Source: an uncultured Prevotellaceae bacterium (GTDB lineage Bacteria; Bacteroidota; Bacteroidia; Bacteroidales; Bacteroidaceae). From it: a DNA stretch of 17,508 nucleotides. Below, piece by piece: positions 1 through 6,477 of the stretch. The translations under genes were made by a program, and so were the position numbers. Below the pieces are notes generated by a model. That model saw only the letters and a list, made by a program, of their open reading frames with translations, made no database searches and was not told where the DNA came from. Each line of letters opens with the position of its first letter. The stretch's first letter is position 1. The stretch covers positions 1 through 17,508 of the forward strand of contig USTH01000031.1 in NCBI GenBank assembly GCA_900557555.1, read 5' to 3'.

Positions 1-359
1 ACCGATGCGGGGTCTGCAAGGGCGCGTATGGTAGCAGCACGGTCAGCCGTGCTTACGCCTGTGGTACATCCCTCGAGCTTGTCGATGGTGATGGTAAACG
101 GTGTGCCGAGCATTGAGGTGTTGTCATCCACCTGATGGGGCAGGTCGAGTTCGCGGCAGCGTTCTATCGTGATGGGGGCGCAGAGCACTCCGCGTCCGTT
201 TTTGAGCATGAAGTTAATCTTTTCGGGAGTTATGAGTTCGGCGGCAGTGATGAAGTCACCTTCGTTCTCACGGTCTTCGTCGTCTACCACGATAAGGAAT
301 TTGCCTTCTTTGAAGTCTTCGATGGCTTCTTCAATGCTGCTGAATGTTGTCTTGTTCAT
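1..359 (-). CDS. ribB: 3,4-dihydroxy-2-butanone 4-phosphate synthase, N-terminal part (RibB or bifunctional RibBA)
   Basis: The minus-strand frame from ATG at 359-357 is open to the window edge and gives 119 residues, so the 3' end is missing. RibB converts ribulose 5-phosphate to formate and 3,4-dihydroxy-2-butanone 4-phosphate, the four-carbon unit of the riboflavin ring, in the cytoplasm. The family signature DDEDRENEGD lies at residues 26-35, the acidic Mg-binding and substrate loop. TPEKINFM, RGVLCAPI and GCTTGVSTADRA follow in the usual order and spacing. The start overlaps the stop of the upstream permease as ATGA (356-359), which suggests translational coupling. Many Bacteroidota carry a RibB-RibA (GTP cyclohydrolase II) fusion, but the second domain would lie outside the window, so RibB versus RibBA cannot be decided. 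Confidence 0.95.
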   Translation of the reverse strand, partial: MNKTTFSSIEEAIEDFKEGKFLIVVDDEDRENEGDFITAAELITPEKINFMLKNGRGVLCAPITIERCRELDLPHQVDDNTSMLGTPFTITIDKLEGCTTGVSTADRAATIRALADPAS

Positions 360-2284
360 TTCTGTTGTTTTTCTTTATTGGTTTCGTATTGTTCGATTCT
401 GTTTATTATGCGTTGGCTGGTGGCGTTGATTTGTTGTATGTTGCGGCGCAGCCGTTGTCTGAAGTGGAGTGTGCGATACCACATTGCAAGTCCTATTGGT
501 ATGACGATGCCTGCGAGGCAGTTGAGCCAAGGTTTGGCAATCGGGGTTAGGTGGCTCTTGGTATAGAGCATGGGGTATGCGTTTAGTTCATACACAATCT
601 TTCGGTTGTCGCTGTTAGAGAGGTCGATGATGGTCTGCTCGAGTTCTTGTGCAATGTCGGGCAGGTGATTGTCGGGACGTGGTTTGAAGAACATTGTCAC
701 ATAGCTGGGTAGCCTGTTGAGTTTAAGGCTGCTGCCGAGTTCGTTGAGTTGGGCGGTGATGCCTTGCAGTGTGGCAATGTCGTGTCTGTAGTCGGGTGTC
801 TCTATGATGACCTCTTTAGAGGTGATGTGCCGCTTGGGTTTTATGCCGAGAAACGACAGGATAGCTTCGCGGTGATTGTCGAGGTTAAACACTGTGGCGT
901 CCTTGTTTGACTTGTATGTGAGGAAAATGCCGACAGGGGCCATGACGAAGGTGCTTATCCACATGCCGTAGACGATGTTCCATGTGCCGTCGCGTGCCAT
1001 CTTCATGCCCGACACACCAATGATGTAGTAGATAATGAAGATGAGTACCGACACTATGGTTGACACACCCAGTCCGCCCTTGCGTATGATGGCTCCGAGC
1101 GGTGCTCCTATGAAGAAGAAGAAGAGACAGGCCAAGGCTGAGGCAAACTTGTCGTGCCACTTTATCTCGTGTCGCCTGATGGTGCGGTATCCTTCTTGGC
1201 TTACTGGCGAACGCCAGTCGAGTTCTGTCAGCATGCCAGAGACTGACGAAGAGGCTTCGCGCAGCACTCTGAGCCTGTCGGTTTGATTGAGCCGAGTCAG
1301 CAGTGTGTCGATGTTGACGGTGGCCGCCATCTTGCTGGCAGTCAGGGTATCTTGTCGAGAACCGTAGCCTGTTTGCATATAGCGTGCAGACAGTTCCACG
1401 TAGTTGGCACGTCCCAGGCTGTCGTAGAGTAGCGACATGGAGTCAGCATCTGTGGTGAGCTGTTTGAGCGATTTTGCGTCGGCAAGGTTCTTGAGGTCTT
1501 CGGCATTCATGAGGTCGAAGTCGGTGTTGAAGTCGATAAGCAAGATTTTGTTTTGAAATGTCTCGCGGTCATACGGCACCTGATTTCGTGATATCATCAT
1601 GTCTGACGGTGAAGAGGATTGCAGGTTTTCAAACTGCTCTCCGTTGAACATCGACAGCTTGAGAAAGTGCTTGTCGGCGGTGGTCTCAAGTTTGGCAGAG
1701 TCTGCCACTACTATCTGGGCGTTTTCTATGCCTCTGTCAATCTTGTAGATGATGACATCATAGAGCATTCCGGTCGTGGCATCTTTGCGCTCTACGTAGA
1801 GGTTCACGTTGGGAATGCCGTTGTAGAATATGCCTTCGGGAATTTCGAGCGCAGGCGATGTGCTCTTCATTGAATAGAGCATTCGCGCCATCTCCATCTG
1901 TGCCTTTGGGCTTATGTTGTTCTGGAAGTAGAATGACACACCAGTCAGTATCAGTGCGCTGATGAATATGGGGCGCATGATGCGCAGCAGGGGGATGCCC
2001 GCAGCCTTCATGGCTGTCAACTCCAACTGTTCGCCCATGTTGCCGAATGTCAGCAGCGATGTCAGCAAAACCGACATGGGCAACGCCATAGGCACGAGGG
2101 TCAGCCCCATGTAGAAGAAGAACTGTGCCAGAATGTCGAGTCCCAACCCCTTGCCGACCATCGTTTCGATGTGTTTCCACACAAACTGCATCATGAAGAC
2201 AAAGAGGCAGATAAGGAAACAGCCCAGAAAGAGTTGAAAGAATTTGCGGAGTATGAATATGTCTATCTTCTTTATGCCGAGCAT
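356..2284 (-). CDS. LptF/LptG (YjgP/YjgQ) family permease, long form with C-terminal extension
   Basis: This 642-residue inner-membrane protein belongs to the permease family of the LPS export ABC transporter LptBFG, which extracts LPS from the inner membrane and feeds it to the LptC/LptA bridge. About three membrane segments occur at residues 14-35, 55-80 and 103-120. A periplasmic jellyroll-type domain spans about 121-375. Three more segments follow at about 380-400, 407-426 and 438-457, including the typical GAPLGAIIRKGGLGVS at 393-408. Beyond residue 460 there is an extra soluble stretch, one more hydrophobic helix (about 585-603) and a basic tail, making it much longer than the roughly 360 residues of E. 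coli LptF or LptG. Whether it is the F-like or G-like partner cannot be told here. A good promoter lies at 2368-2399, and ribB follows with an ATGA overlap. Confidence 0.92.
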   Translation of the reverse strand: MLGIKKIDIFILRKFFQLFLGCFLICLFVFMMQFVWKHIETMVGKGLGLDILAQFFFYMGLTLVPMALPMSVLLTSLLTFGNMGEQLELTAMKAAGIPLLRIMRPIFISALILTGVSFYFQNNISPKAQMEMARMLYSMKSTSPALEIPEGIFYNGIPNVNLYVERKDATTGMLYDVIIYKIDRGIENAQIVVADSAKLETTADKHFLKLSMFNGEQFENLQSSSPSDMMISRNQVPYDRETFQNKILLIDFNTDFDLMNAEDLKNLADAKSLKQLTTDADSMSLLYDSLGRANYVELSARYMQTGYGSRQDTLTASKMAATVNIDTLLTRLNQTDRLRVLREASSSVSGMLTELDWRSPVSQEGYRTIRRHEIKWHDKFASALACLFFFFIGAPLGAIIRKGGLGVSTIVSVLIFIIYYIIGVSGMKMARDGTWNIVYGMWISTFVMAPVGIFLTYKSNKDATVFNLDNHREAILSFLGIKPKRHITSKEVIIETPDYRHDIATLQGITAQLNELGSSLKLNRLPSYVTMFFKPRPDNHLPDIAQELEQTIIDLSNSDNRKIVYELNAYPMLYTKSHLTPIAKPWLNCLAGIVIPIGLAMWYRTLHFRQRLRRNIQQINATSQRIINRIEQYETNKEKQQK

Positions 2285-2290
2285 AAGGGG

Positions 2291-2326
2291 CAGAACAGCG
2301 GCCGCACTACTGGCGTGCGGTTTCTG
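2291..2326 (-). other. Hairpin in the leader of the permease-ribB transcript
   Basis: CCGCAC (2302-2307) and GTGCGG (2315-2320) form a 6-bp GC-rich stem with a 7-nt loop. CAGAA and TTCTG extend it outside an asymmetric internal loop. It ends only a few bases before the permease start codon, between the promoter and the ATG, so it would be in the mRNA leader. A role in translation or stability is only an inference. Confidence 0.4.
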
Positions 2327-2367
2327 TTATATTTATAGTGTCAGGTTTGTGTTTCAGTATATTAATG

Positions 2368-2399
2368 CAAAGTTAATGTAAACATAATTATAATCCAAA
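2368..2399 (-). promoter_or_regulatory. Bacteroidales-type promoter for the permease-ribB operon
   Basis: Read on the minus strand, TTTG (2399-2396), 20 bases, then TAACTTTG (2375-2368) match the Bacteroidota housekeeping consensus TTTG-N19/20-TAnnTTTG. It sits 84 bases before the permease start and points at it. Transcription would start near 2361. Both boxes and the spacing fit, so this is one of the two best promoters in the window. Confidence 0.72.
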
Positions 2400-2451
2400 C
2401 CTTGAGTTTGCTAATTGTGTTTTTTTGGAGTATCAGTGCGTTAAAGTGAAG

Positions 2452-2489
2452 CCCCTTGTGTGGCAGATATGCGCCAGTGGCAAGTGGGG
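2452..2489. repeat. Imperfect inverted repeat (hairpin) next to the 46-bp palindrome
   Basis: CCCC-TTG-TGGC on the left (2452-2464) pairs with GCCA-CAA-GGGG on the right (2473-2489), with small internal mismatches and an 8-nt loop. No T-run follows in either direction, so it is not a standard terminator. It lies 10 bp from the palindrome at 2499-2544 and may belong to the same inserted or remodelled patch. Confidence 0.4.
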
Positions 2490-2498
2490 ATTGAAAAT

Positions 2499-2544
2499 TT
2501 ACCCCAAATCGGTCATTTACGACCTAATAACCGAATAGGGTTAA
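2499..2544. repeat. 46-bp palindrome made of abutting terminal repeats (solo copy of the hairpin-repeat family)
   Basis: The left arm TTACCCCAAATCGG and the reverse complement of the right arm, TTAACCCTATTCGG, are near-identical. Between them is TCATTTACGACCTAAT, which is exactly the subterminal sequence at the right end of the long repeat at 15626-15819. The locus therefore looks like the two ends of that element joined without its long hairpin body, as an internal-deletion scar or a minimal form. Confidence 0.7.
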
Positions 2545-2650
2545 CCGTAAGCTCACTGTTCTAAACAGAGTGGTGGGTCAAGCTGATACTTCGGGTGAGC
2601 GGTGTAAGTGGAAATGTCGCGGGCTGTCCTTTACGGTCTGCCGTGGTGGG

Positions 2651-3175
2651 TTATTTTATCCAGATTGTATAGTCTGCTTTGCGCGGTTTGGGTGCAGCGG
2701 GTTCCTTTAGGGCATAGCCCAGCGCCACGTGGCCGATACCCTCGTAGTCGCCCTCTATGCCCCATTTTGCAAGTAGACGTTTTCCCTCGGGAGAGTCAAA
2801 CACTTCACGTGCGCGGTGAATCCAGCAACTGCCGATGCCCAGCGAGTGGGCGGCGTTCATGATGTTGCCCATCACAAGTGACCCGTCATAGACGTGAGTG
2901 GGGCGTTCGCGACTTGCCAGCACCACCATAATTACAGGTGCGCCATAGAAGGGGTCTTGGTCTGTACCCAGCACCTTGGCGTTCAGATGTGACAGCAGGT
3001 CGCGGGTGGCCTTCTCTGTTACTACTACAATGCGGGGCGATTGCATACCCATGCCTGTGGGGGCGTATTCGCCGGCCTCGGCAATCTGGCTTATTATGTT
3101 GTCGGCAGGCATCTTGTCTTGGTCAAAGCAGCGAACGCTGCGTCGTGTTTTTAGAATGTTGAGTGTTTCGTTCAT
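2651..3175 (-). CDS. Nitroreductase family protein (FMN-dependent oxidoreductase)
   Basis: This 174-residue cytoplasmic protein is of the compact nitroreductase type common in Bacteroidales. Such enzymes bind FMN as dimers and reduce nitro compounds, quinones or flavins with NAD(P)H; the physiological substrate is not predictable here. The N-terminal KTRRSVRCF (residues 9-17) is the family's FMN-phosphate contact. APTGMGMQ (38-45) matches the usual A-P-S-x-x-N-x-Q region, with changed residues. APVIMVV, then GNIMNAAHSLGIGSCWIHRA (103-122) and GHVALGYA (148-155) follow in family order. The ATG at 3175 gives the expected N-terminus. The gene is divergent from the long plus-strand run and separated from the permease gene by 366 bases, so it is probably a single-gene unit. 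Confidence 0.9.
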   Translation of the reverse strand: MNETLNILKTRRSVRCFDQDKMPADNIISQIAEAGEYAPTGMGMQSPRIVVVTEKATRDLLSHLNAKVLGTDQDPFYGAPVIMVVLASRERPTHVYDGSLVMGNIMNAAHSLGIGSCWIHRAREVFDSPEGKRLLAKWGIEGDYEGIGHVALGYALKEPAAPKPRKADYTIWIK

Positions 3176-3203
3176 AACAGAGTGTCTTTGGTTGGTTTGT
3201 TTA

Positions 3204-3230
3204 CAAAGTTAATGCAAAGTGTGTGACAAA
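3204..3230 (-). promoter_or_regulatory. Possible promoter of the nitroreductase gene
   Basis: On the minus strand TAACTTTG (3211-3204) is a perfect TAnnTTTG -7 box, 29 bases upstream of the start codon. A TTTG lies at 3230-3227 but only 15 bases away, shorter than the usual 19-21, so the -33 part is weak. Confidence 0.42.
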
Positions 3231-3308
3231 AGGCGGTGTTCTGTTTTAAAAAAGTTAAAACGACAAGAAAAAGTACAGATGCCAAGGGTTGTTTCGGTCA
3301 AAAACCAC

Positions 3309-3316
3309 TATCTTTG
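3309..3316 (+). promoter_or_regulatory. -7 box of the promoter for the plus-strand run starting with the GT2 gene
   Basis: TATCTTTG matches TAnnTTTG and points at the glycosyltransferase. No clean TTTG is found at the right distance; the nearest is GGTTG around 3287-3291. Transcription from here would begin near 3323. It therefore decides the start codon of the next gene: ATG 3389, not the upstream in-frame ATG at 3236, which would lie outside the transcript. Confidence 0.5.
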
Positions 3317-3388
3317 CTCATAGTCTATTCTAAAACAACTGTAACTGTGGTCGGCCCGGTGCCTGCCTCCAAAAAATTATCAGCGCTT

Positions 3389-4162
3389 ATGCAGTCAGAC
3401 AGTGTTATTATCATTCCTACTTACAACGAGAAGGAGAACATCCGTAATATTATCACGGCAGTTTTTGACCTCAACGGTCCGTATGATGTTTTGGTCATTG
3501 ACGACGGTTCGCCCGACGGAACAGCCGAAATAGTGAAAGGTATGCAGGGCGAGGACCGCTTCTCCGGGCGCCTCCATCTTATAGAGCGTAGCGGAAAACT
3601 CGGATTGGGCACAGCCTATATTGCTGGTTTCAAATGGGCTCTGGCACGAAAGGAATATAAGTTTATCTTTGAAATGGATGCTGACTTCAGTCACGCTCCC
3701 TCTGATGTGCCACGTCTCTATAACGCATGTTGCAATGAGGGTTACGACCTTGCCATTGGAAGCCGTTATGTTACAGGTGTCAACGTGGTGAACTGGCCTA
3801 TGGGCCGTGTGCTGATGAGCTATTTCGCCAGCAAGTACGTGCGTATAGTTACCGGTTTGAAGATACACGACACCACAGCGGGATTCAAGTGCTACCGTCG
3901 TGAAGTGCTCGAAGCCATTGACCTCGACAACATACGCTTCAAAGGCTACGCTTTCCAGATAGAGATGAAGTTCACCGCCTACATGCTTGGTTTTAAAATC
4001 AAGGAAGTTAGCGTGGTGTTTGTCAACCGCCAGCAAGGAACGAGCAAGATGAGCGGTGGCATTTTCGGTGAGGCGATGTTTGGCGTGATGCGTCTGAAAT
4101 GGGACAGCATTACGGGAAAATACAGAAAGATGAGACAACGCTGTTTGAAAAACGGCGACTAA
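3389..4162 (+). CDS. Polyprenol-phosphate mannosyltransferase-like GT2 glycosyltransferase (DPM1 type)
   Basis: This 257-residue cytoplasmic, membrane-associated glycosyltransferase of family 2 is predicted to transfer a sugar, typically mannose from GDP-mannose, onto polyprenyl phosphate, making a lipid-linked donor for periplasmic glycosylation. IIIPTYNEKENI begins at about residue 6, VLVIDDGSPDGT binds the nucleotide, and FEMDADFSH holds the metal-binding D-x-D. DTTAGFKCYR and GYAFQIEM are the signature segments of the DPM1/DPMS subgroup. There is no C-terminal membrane domain, as in the short bacterial form. The frame is open upstream to 3236, but the first 51 residues have no family similarity and cross a promoter box, so ATG 3389 is preferred. 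pyrC follows after 12 bases. Mannose specificity is family-based and not proven. Confidence 0.88.
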   Translation: MQSDSVIIIPTYNEKENIRNIITAVFDLNGPYDVLVIDDGSPDGTAEIVKGMQGEDRFSGRLHLIERSGKLGLGTAYIAGFKWALARKEYKFIFEMDADFSHAPSDVPRLYNACCNEGYDLAIGSRYVTGVNVVNWPMGRVLMSYFASKYVRIVTGLKIHDTTAGFKCYRREVLEAIDLDNIRFKGYAFQIEMKFTAYMLGFKIKEVSVVFVNRQQGTSKMSGGIFGEAMFGVMRLKWDSITGKYRKMRQRCLKNGD

Positions 4163-4174
4163 TGGCACTGGCTG

Positions 4175-5536
4175 ATGGTTTCCATTATCAACGCCCAGAT
4201 AGTTAATGAAGGCAGGGTTTTCAAGGGTAGCATCCAGATTGACGGCACTTTGATTACTGCGGTTGTGCCTGACGGTATGCCGTTTCAGGCTGTTGGCGAC
4301 GTTATTGACGCTGACGGCCGTTATGTTATTCCTGGTGTAATTGACGAACATGTCCATTTTCGTGAGCCGGGCCTGACTTCTAAAGGCGACATCTTGAGTG
4401 AGAGCCGTGCCGCTGCAGCAGGGGGAGTGACATCTTTCTTTGACATGCCTAACACCAAGCCTCAGACCACAAGCCTTGAAGAACTTGACAATAAGATGGC
4501 TCTTGGCAAGGCTCGGAGTCTTGTGAACTACGCATTCTACATCGGGGCTACCGACGACAACCTCCCAACGCTCGAAAAAGTTACTGCCTCTTCAGTACCA
4601 GCCATAAAACTGTTTATGGGAGCATCGACGGGCAACATGCTTGTTGACAACGATGAAGCGCTCGAAAGTATCTTCCGAATTGCACGGTCAAGAAATCTGC
4701 CCGTGGTGACACACTGTGAAGACTCCGCACAAATTGCCCGCAATGAAGTCCGCATAAAGGCGGAAGTGGGGCAGGACGCAGGTGTGGAATACCACCCTGT
4801 TATCAGAGACGAAAAAGAATGTCTCGACTCAACACGTAGGGCCATTGAATTGGCGACACACAGTGGGGCCGCCCTTCTTGTGGCACATGTGTCGACGAGT
4901 CGTGAGATTGAAGAAATTGCACGCTGTGGTGCAGGCAACGTGAAGGCCGAGGTGTGTGTGGCATACCTCTGTTTCAACGACAGTGACTACCTCACCTTGG
5001 GTTCCCGCATAAAGTGTAATCCTGCCATCAAGTCGGCAGAGTGTCAGACTGGACTGCTTGACGCCTTGCGCAAGGGCATGGTAACTACTGTGGCCACCGA
5101 CCACGCTCCACATTTGCTGGCCGACAAGGAGGGTGGGGTATTCTCTGCCACATCAGGCATGCCATCGGTGCAGTTCTCGTTGCCGCTGATGCTTCAGTTG
5201 ACCGACAGGGGCATTATAGACATTATCAAGGTTGTTGAGGTGATGTGTCACAACCCATCGCGTTTTTTCGGTGTGAAGCAGCGTGGTTTTATCCGCGAGG
5301 GCTTCAAGGCCGACCTCGTCGTGTTGAATCATCTGACCGCTCCCCACACCATAACCGACAGCGATGTTGTCAGCAAGTGTGGCTGGACACCTTACATAGG
5401 ACAAAAACTCAACTGGCAGGTTGCCACAACAATATGCAACGGCACGGTAGTATATACAAACGACAAGGGCATCATCACCCCGGAATACAGAGGAGAAGCA
5501 ATAGAGTTTGACCATGATAACAACAAGGCAATATAG
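4175..5536 (+). CDS. pyrC: Dihydroorotase (type I amidohydrolase)
   Basis: This 453-residue protein has the expected length for a bacterial type I dihydroorotase, which cyclises carbamoyl-aspartate to dihydroorotate, the third step of pyrimidine synthesis. Metal and active-site features are present: H59-x-H61 in DEHVHFREPG, R63, MPNT (91-94), K145 in AIKLFMGAS, H180 in VVTHCED, H238 in LVAHVST and D309 in VATDHAPH. RIKCNPAIK (278-286) is the substrate-binding stretch. An oddity is AEVCVAYLCF at 258-267: related dihydroorotases usually have a His-His pair (as in AEVTPHHL) where this protein has Ala-Tyr. The gene lies 12 bases after the GT2 gene and its end overlaps the next gene, so it is within an operon. 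With the main metal ligands kept, activity is likely. Confidence 0.93.
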   Translation: MVSIINAQIVNEGRVFKGSIQIDGTLITAVVPDGMPFQAVGDVIDADGRYVIPGVIDEHVHFREPGLTSKGDILSESRAAAAGGVTSFFDMPNTKPQTTSLEELDNKMALGKARSLVNYAFYIGATDDNLPTLEKVTASSVPAIKLFMGASTGNMLVDNDEALESIFRIARSRNLPVVTHCEDSAQIARNEVRIKAEVGQDAGVEYHPVIRDEKECLDSTRRAIELATHSGAALLVAHVSTSREIEEIARCGAGNVKAEVCVAYLCFNDSDYLTLGSRIKCNPAIKSAECQTGLLDALRKGMVTTVATDHAPHLLADKEGGVFSATSGMPSVQFSLPLMLQLTDRGIIDIIKVVEVMCHNPSRFFGVKQRGFIREGFKADLVVLNHLTAPHTITDSDVVSKCGWTPYIGQKLNWQVATTICNGTVVYTNDKGIITPEYRGEAIEFDHDNNKAI

Positions 5537-6428
5537 CATAGACAGGCTCTGGCCTTATATAGACTGGACCTACTTTCTGCATGCATGGCAGATGCCGCCT
5601 AAATATGCTTCGGCTGCCACGCTTCACCAGTGTCGTGCATGTCAGGAAGCCTGGGTGGAGTCGTTTGGCGCAGATTGCCGCAATCAGGCGCGTGAGGCTC
5701 TCAACCTTGTGCTTGATGCCTTCAAGATGTTGCAGCGGTATGCTGCTGAGGCTGAAGTGCTGGGCAGGGTAGGACTTTTTGAGGCCAACTCTGTGGAAGA
5801 CGACATAATTGTGGTTACCGACGAAGGACGCAGAGTGGTCATTCCGTGTTTGCGGCAGCAGACGGCAGACCGCAACAGACCTAACTGCTGCATCGCCGAC
5901 TTCGTGCGCCCGGCCGAATATGGCAGACCCGACCGCATTGGTGTCTTTGCCACTACAGTGAAGTCTGACATGGTAAAGGCGTGTGCCAACGATGCCTACA
6001 ACATGATGCTGGCCCAGACCTTGTGTGACCGCCTTGCAGAGGCTGCCGCCTGTGTGCTTCACCTTGAGACGCGGTGCGAGATATGGGGATATGCTCCTGA
6101 CGAAAACTTGTCAGTAAATGATTTGCTGCATGAGCGTTATCAGGGCATTCGCCCGGCTGTGGGCTATCCATCGCTGCCCGACCAAAGTATCAACTTCGTC
6201 TTGAACGACCTCATAAAAATGGAAGAACTTGGCATCACGCTGACCGAAAACGGAGCTATGCGCCCCCACGCCACCGTGACAGGGCTTATGATAGCCTATG
6301 CCGAAGCCTCGTATTTCGCTGTAGGGCAGATTGACGAGACGCAGATGAAGGACTATGCCAGACGACGCGGTCTGCCAGAAGGCAGGATGCGCCAGTTCTT
6401 GGCTGCAAACCTCAAGACCGTTTCATGA
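5514..6428 (+). CDS. Stand-alone MetH activation domain (cobalamin-dependent methionine synthase reactivation module)
   Basis: All 304 residues match only the C-terminal AdoMet-binding activation domain of MetH, normally the last third of a roughly 1,200-residue enzyme. That domain binds AdoMet and rescues oxidised cob(II)alamin by reductive methylation. Seen are YIDWTYFLHAW near the N-terminus, IWGYAPDENLS (about 190-200), GIRPAVGYPSLPD (about 212-224, the AdoMet loop R-x-x-x-G-Y), LTENGAMRPHATVTG, and YFAVGQIDETQMKDYARRRG near the end. Homocysteine, folate and cobalamin modules are absent. Deviations from the E. coli pattern are PDQ for P-E/D-H and AMRPHA for AMWPGA. The gene overlaps the end of pyrC by 23 bases; a TTG at 5508 is an alternative start with AGGAG at better spacing. 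It presumably partners a separate MetH core encoded elsewhere. Confidence 0.88.
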   Translation: MITTRQYSIDRLWPYIDWTYFLHAWQMPPKYASAATLHQCRACQEAWVESFGADCRNQAREALNLVLDAFKMLQRYAAEAEVLGRVGLFEANSVEDDIIVVTDEGRRVVIPCLRQQTADRNRPNCCIADFVRPAEYGRPDRIGVFATTVKSDMVKACANDAYNMMLAQTLCDRLAEAAACVLHLETRCEIWGYAPDENLSVNDLLHERYQGIRPAVGYPSLPDQSINFVLNDLIKMEELGITLTENGAMRPHATVTGLMIAYAEASYFAVGQIDETQMKDYARRRGLPEGRMRQFLAANLKTVS

Positions 6429-6434
6429 CGGTCT
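6415..6434 (+). terminator. Hairpin spanning the stop codon of the MetH-activation gene (weak terminator or attenuator)
   Basis: AGACCGT-TTCATG-ACGGTCT is a perfect 7-bp stem with a 6-nt loop that contains the stop codon. Only an AT-rich stretch follows, without a T-run, so intrinsic termination is doubtful. It may stabilise the upstream mRNA or partly uncouple the next gene, which begins 44 bases later. Confidence 0.3.
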
Positions 6435-6477
6435 GAATAATATTGTGTCATGTGCCATATAATGATATTTAGAACAA

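Larger units (their letters stand above)
2285..2650. other. Gene-free stretch between the permease and nitroreductase genes
   Basis: These 366 bases carry no convincing gene. They hold, from left to right, a hairpin in the permease leader (2291-2326), the permease promoter (2368-2399), an imperfect hairpin (2452-2489) and a 46-bp palindrome (2499-2544) related to the repeats near 15.4-15.8 kb. The remaining bases up to the nitroreductase stop show nothing I can name, apart from a weak hairpin around CTGTT/AACAG at about 2557-2569. An 84-codon plus-strand frame from 2608 lies mostly antisense to the nitroreductase gene and is not credible. Confidence 0.6.

Noticed and set aside
3236..3388. Extended N-terminus of the glycosyltransferase
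   Set aside because: The extra 51 residues match nothing in the family and include a TATCTTTG promoter box; ATG 3389 gives the standard N-terminus.
3395..4357. 320-codon minus-strand frame
   Set aside because: It is antisense to the GT2 and pyrC genes, has no recognisable domain and is explained by third-position codon bias of the real genes.
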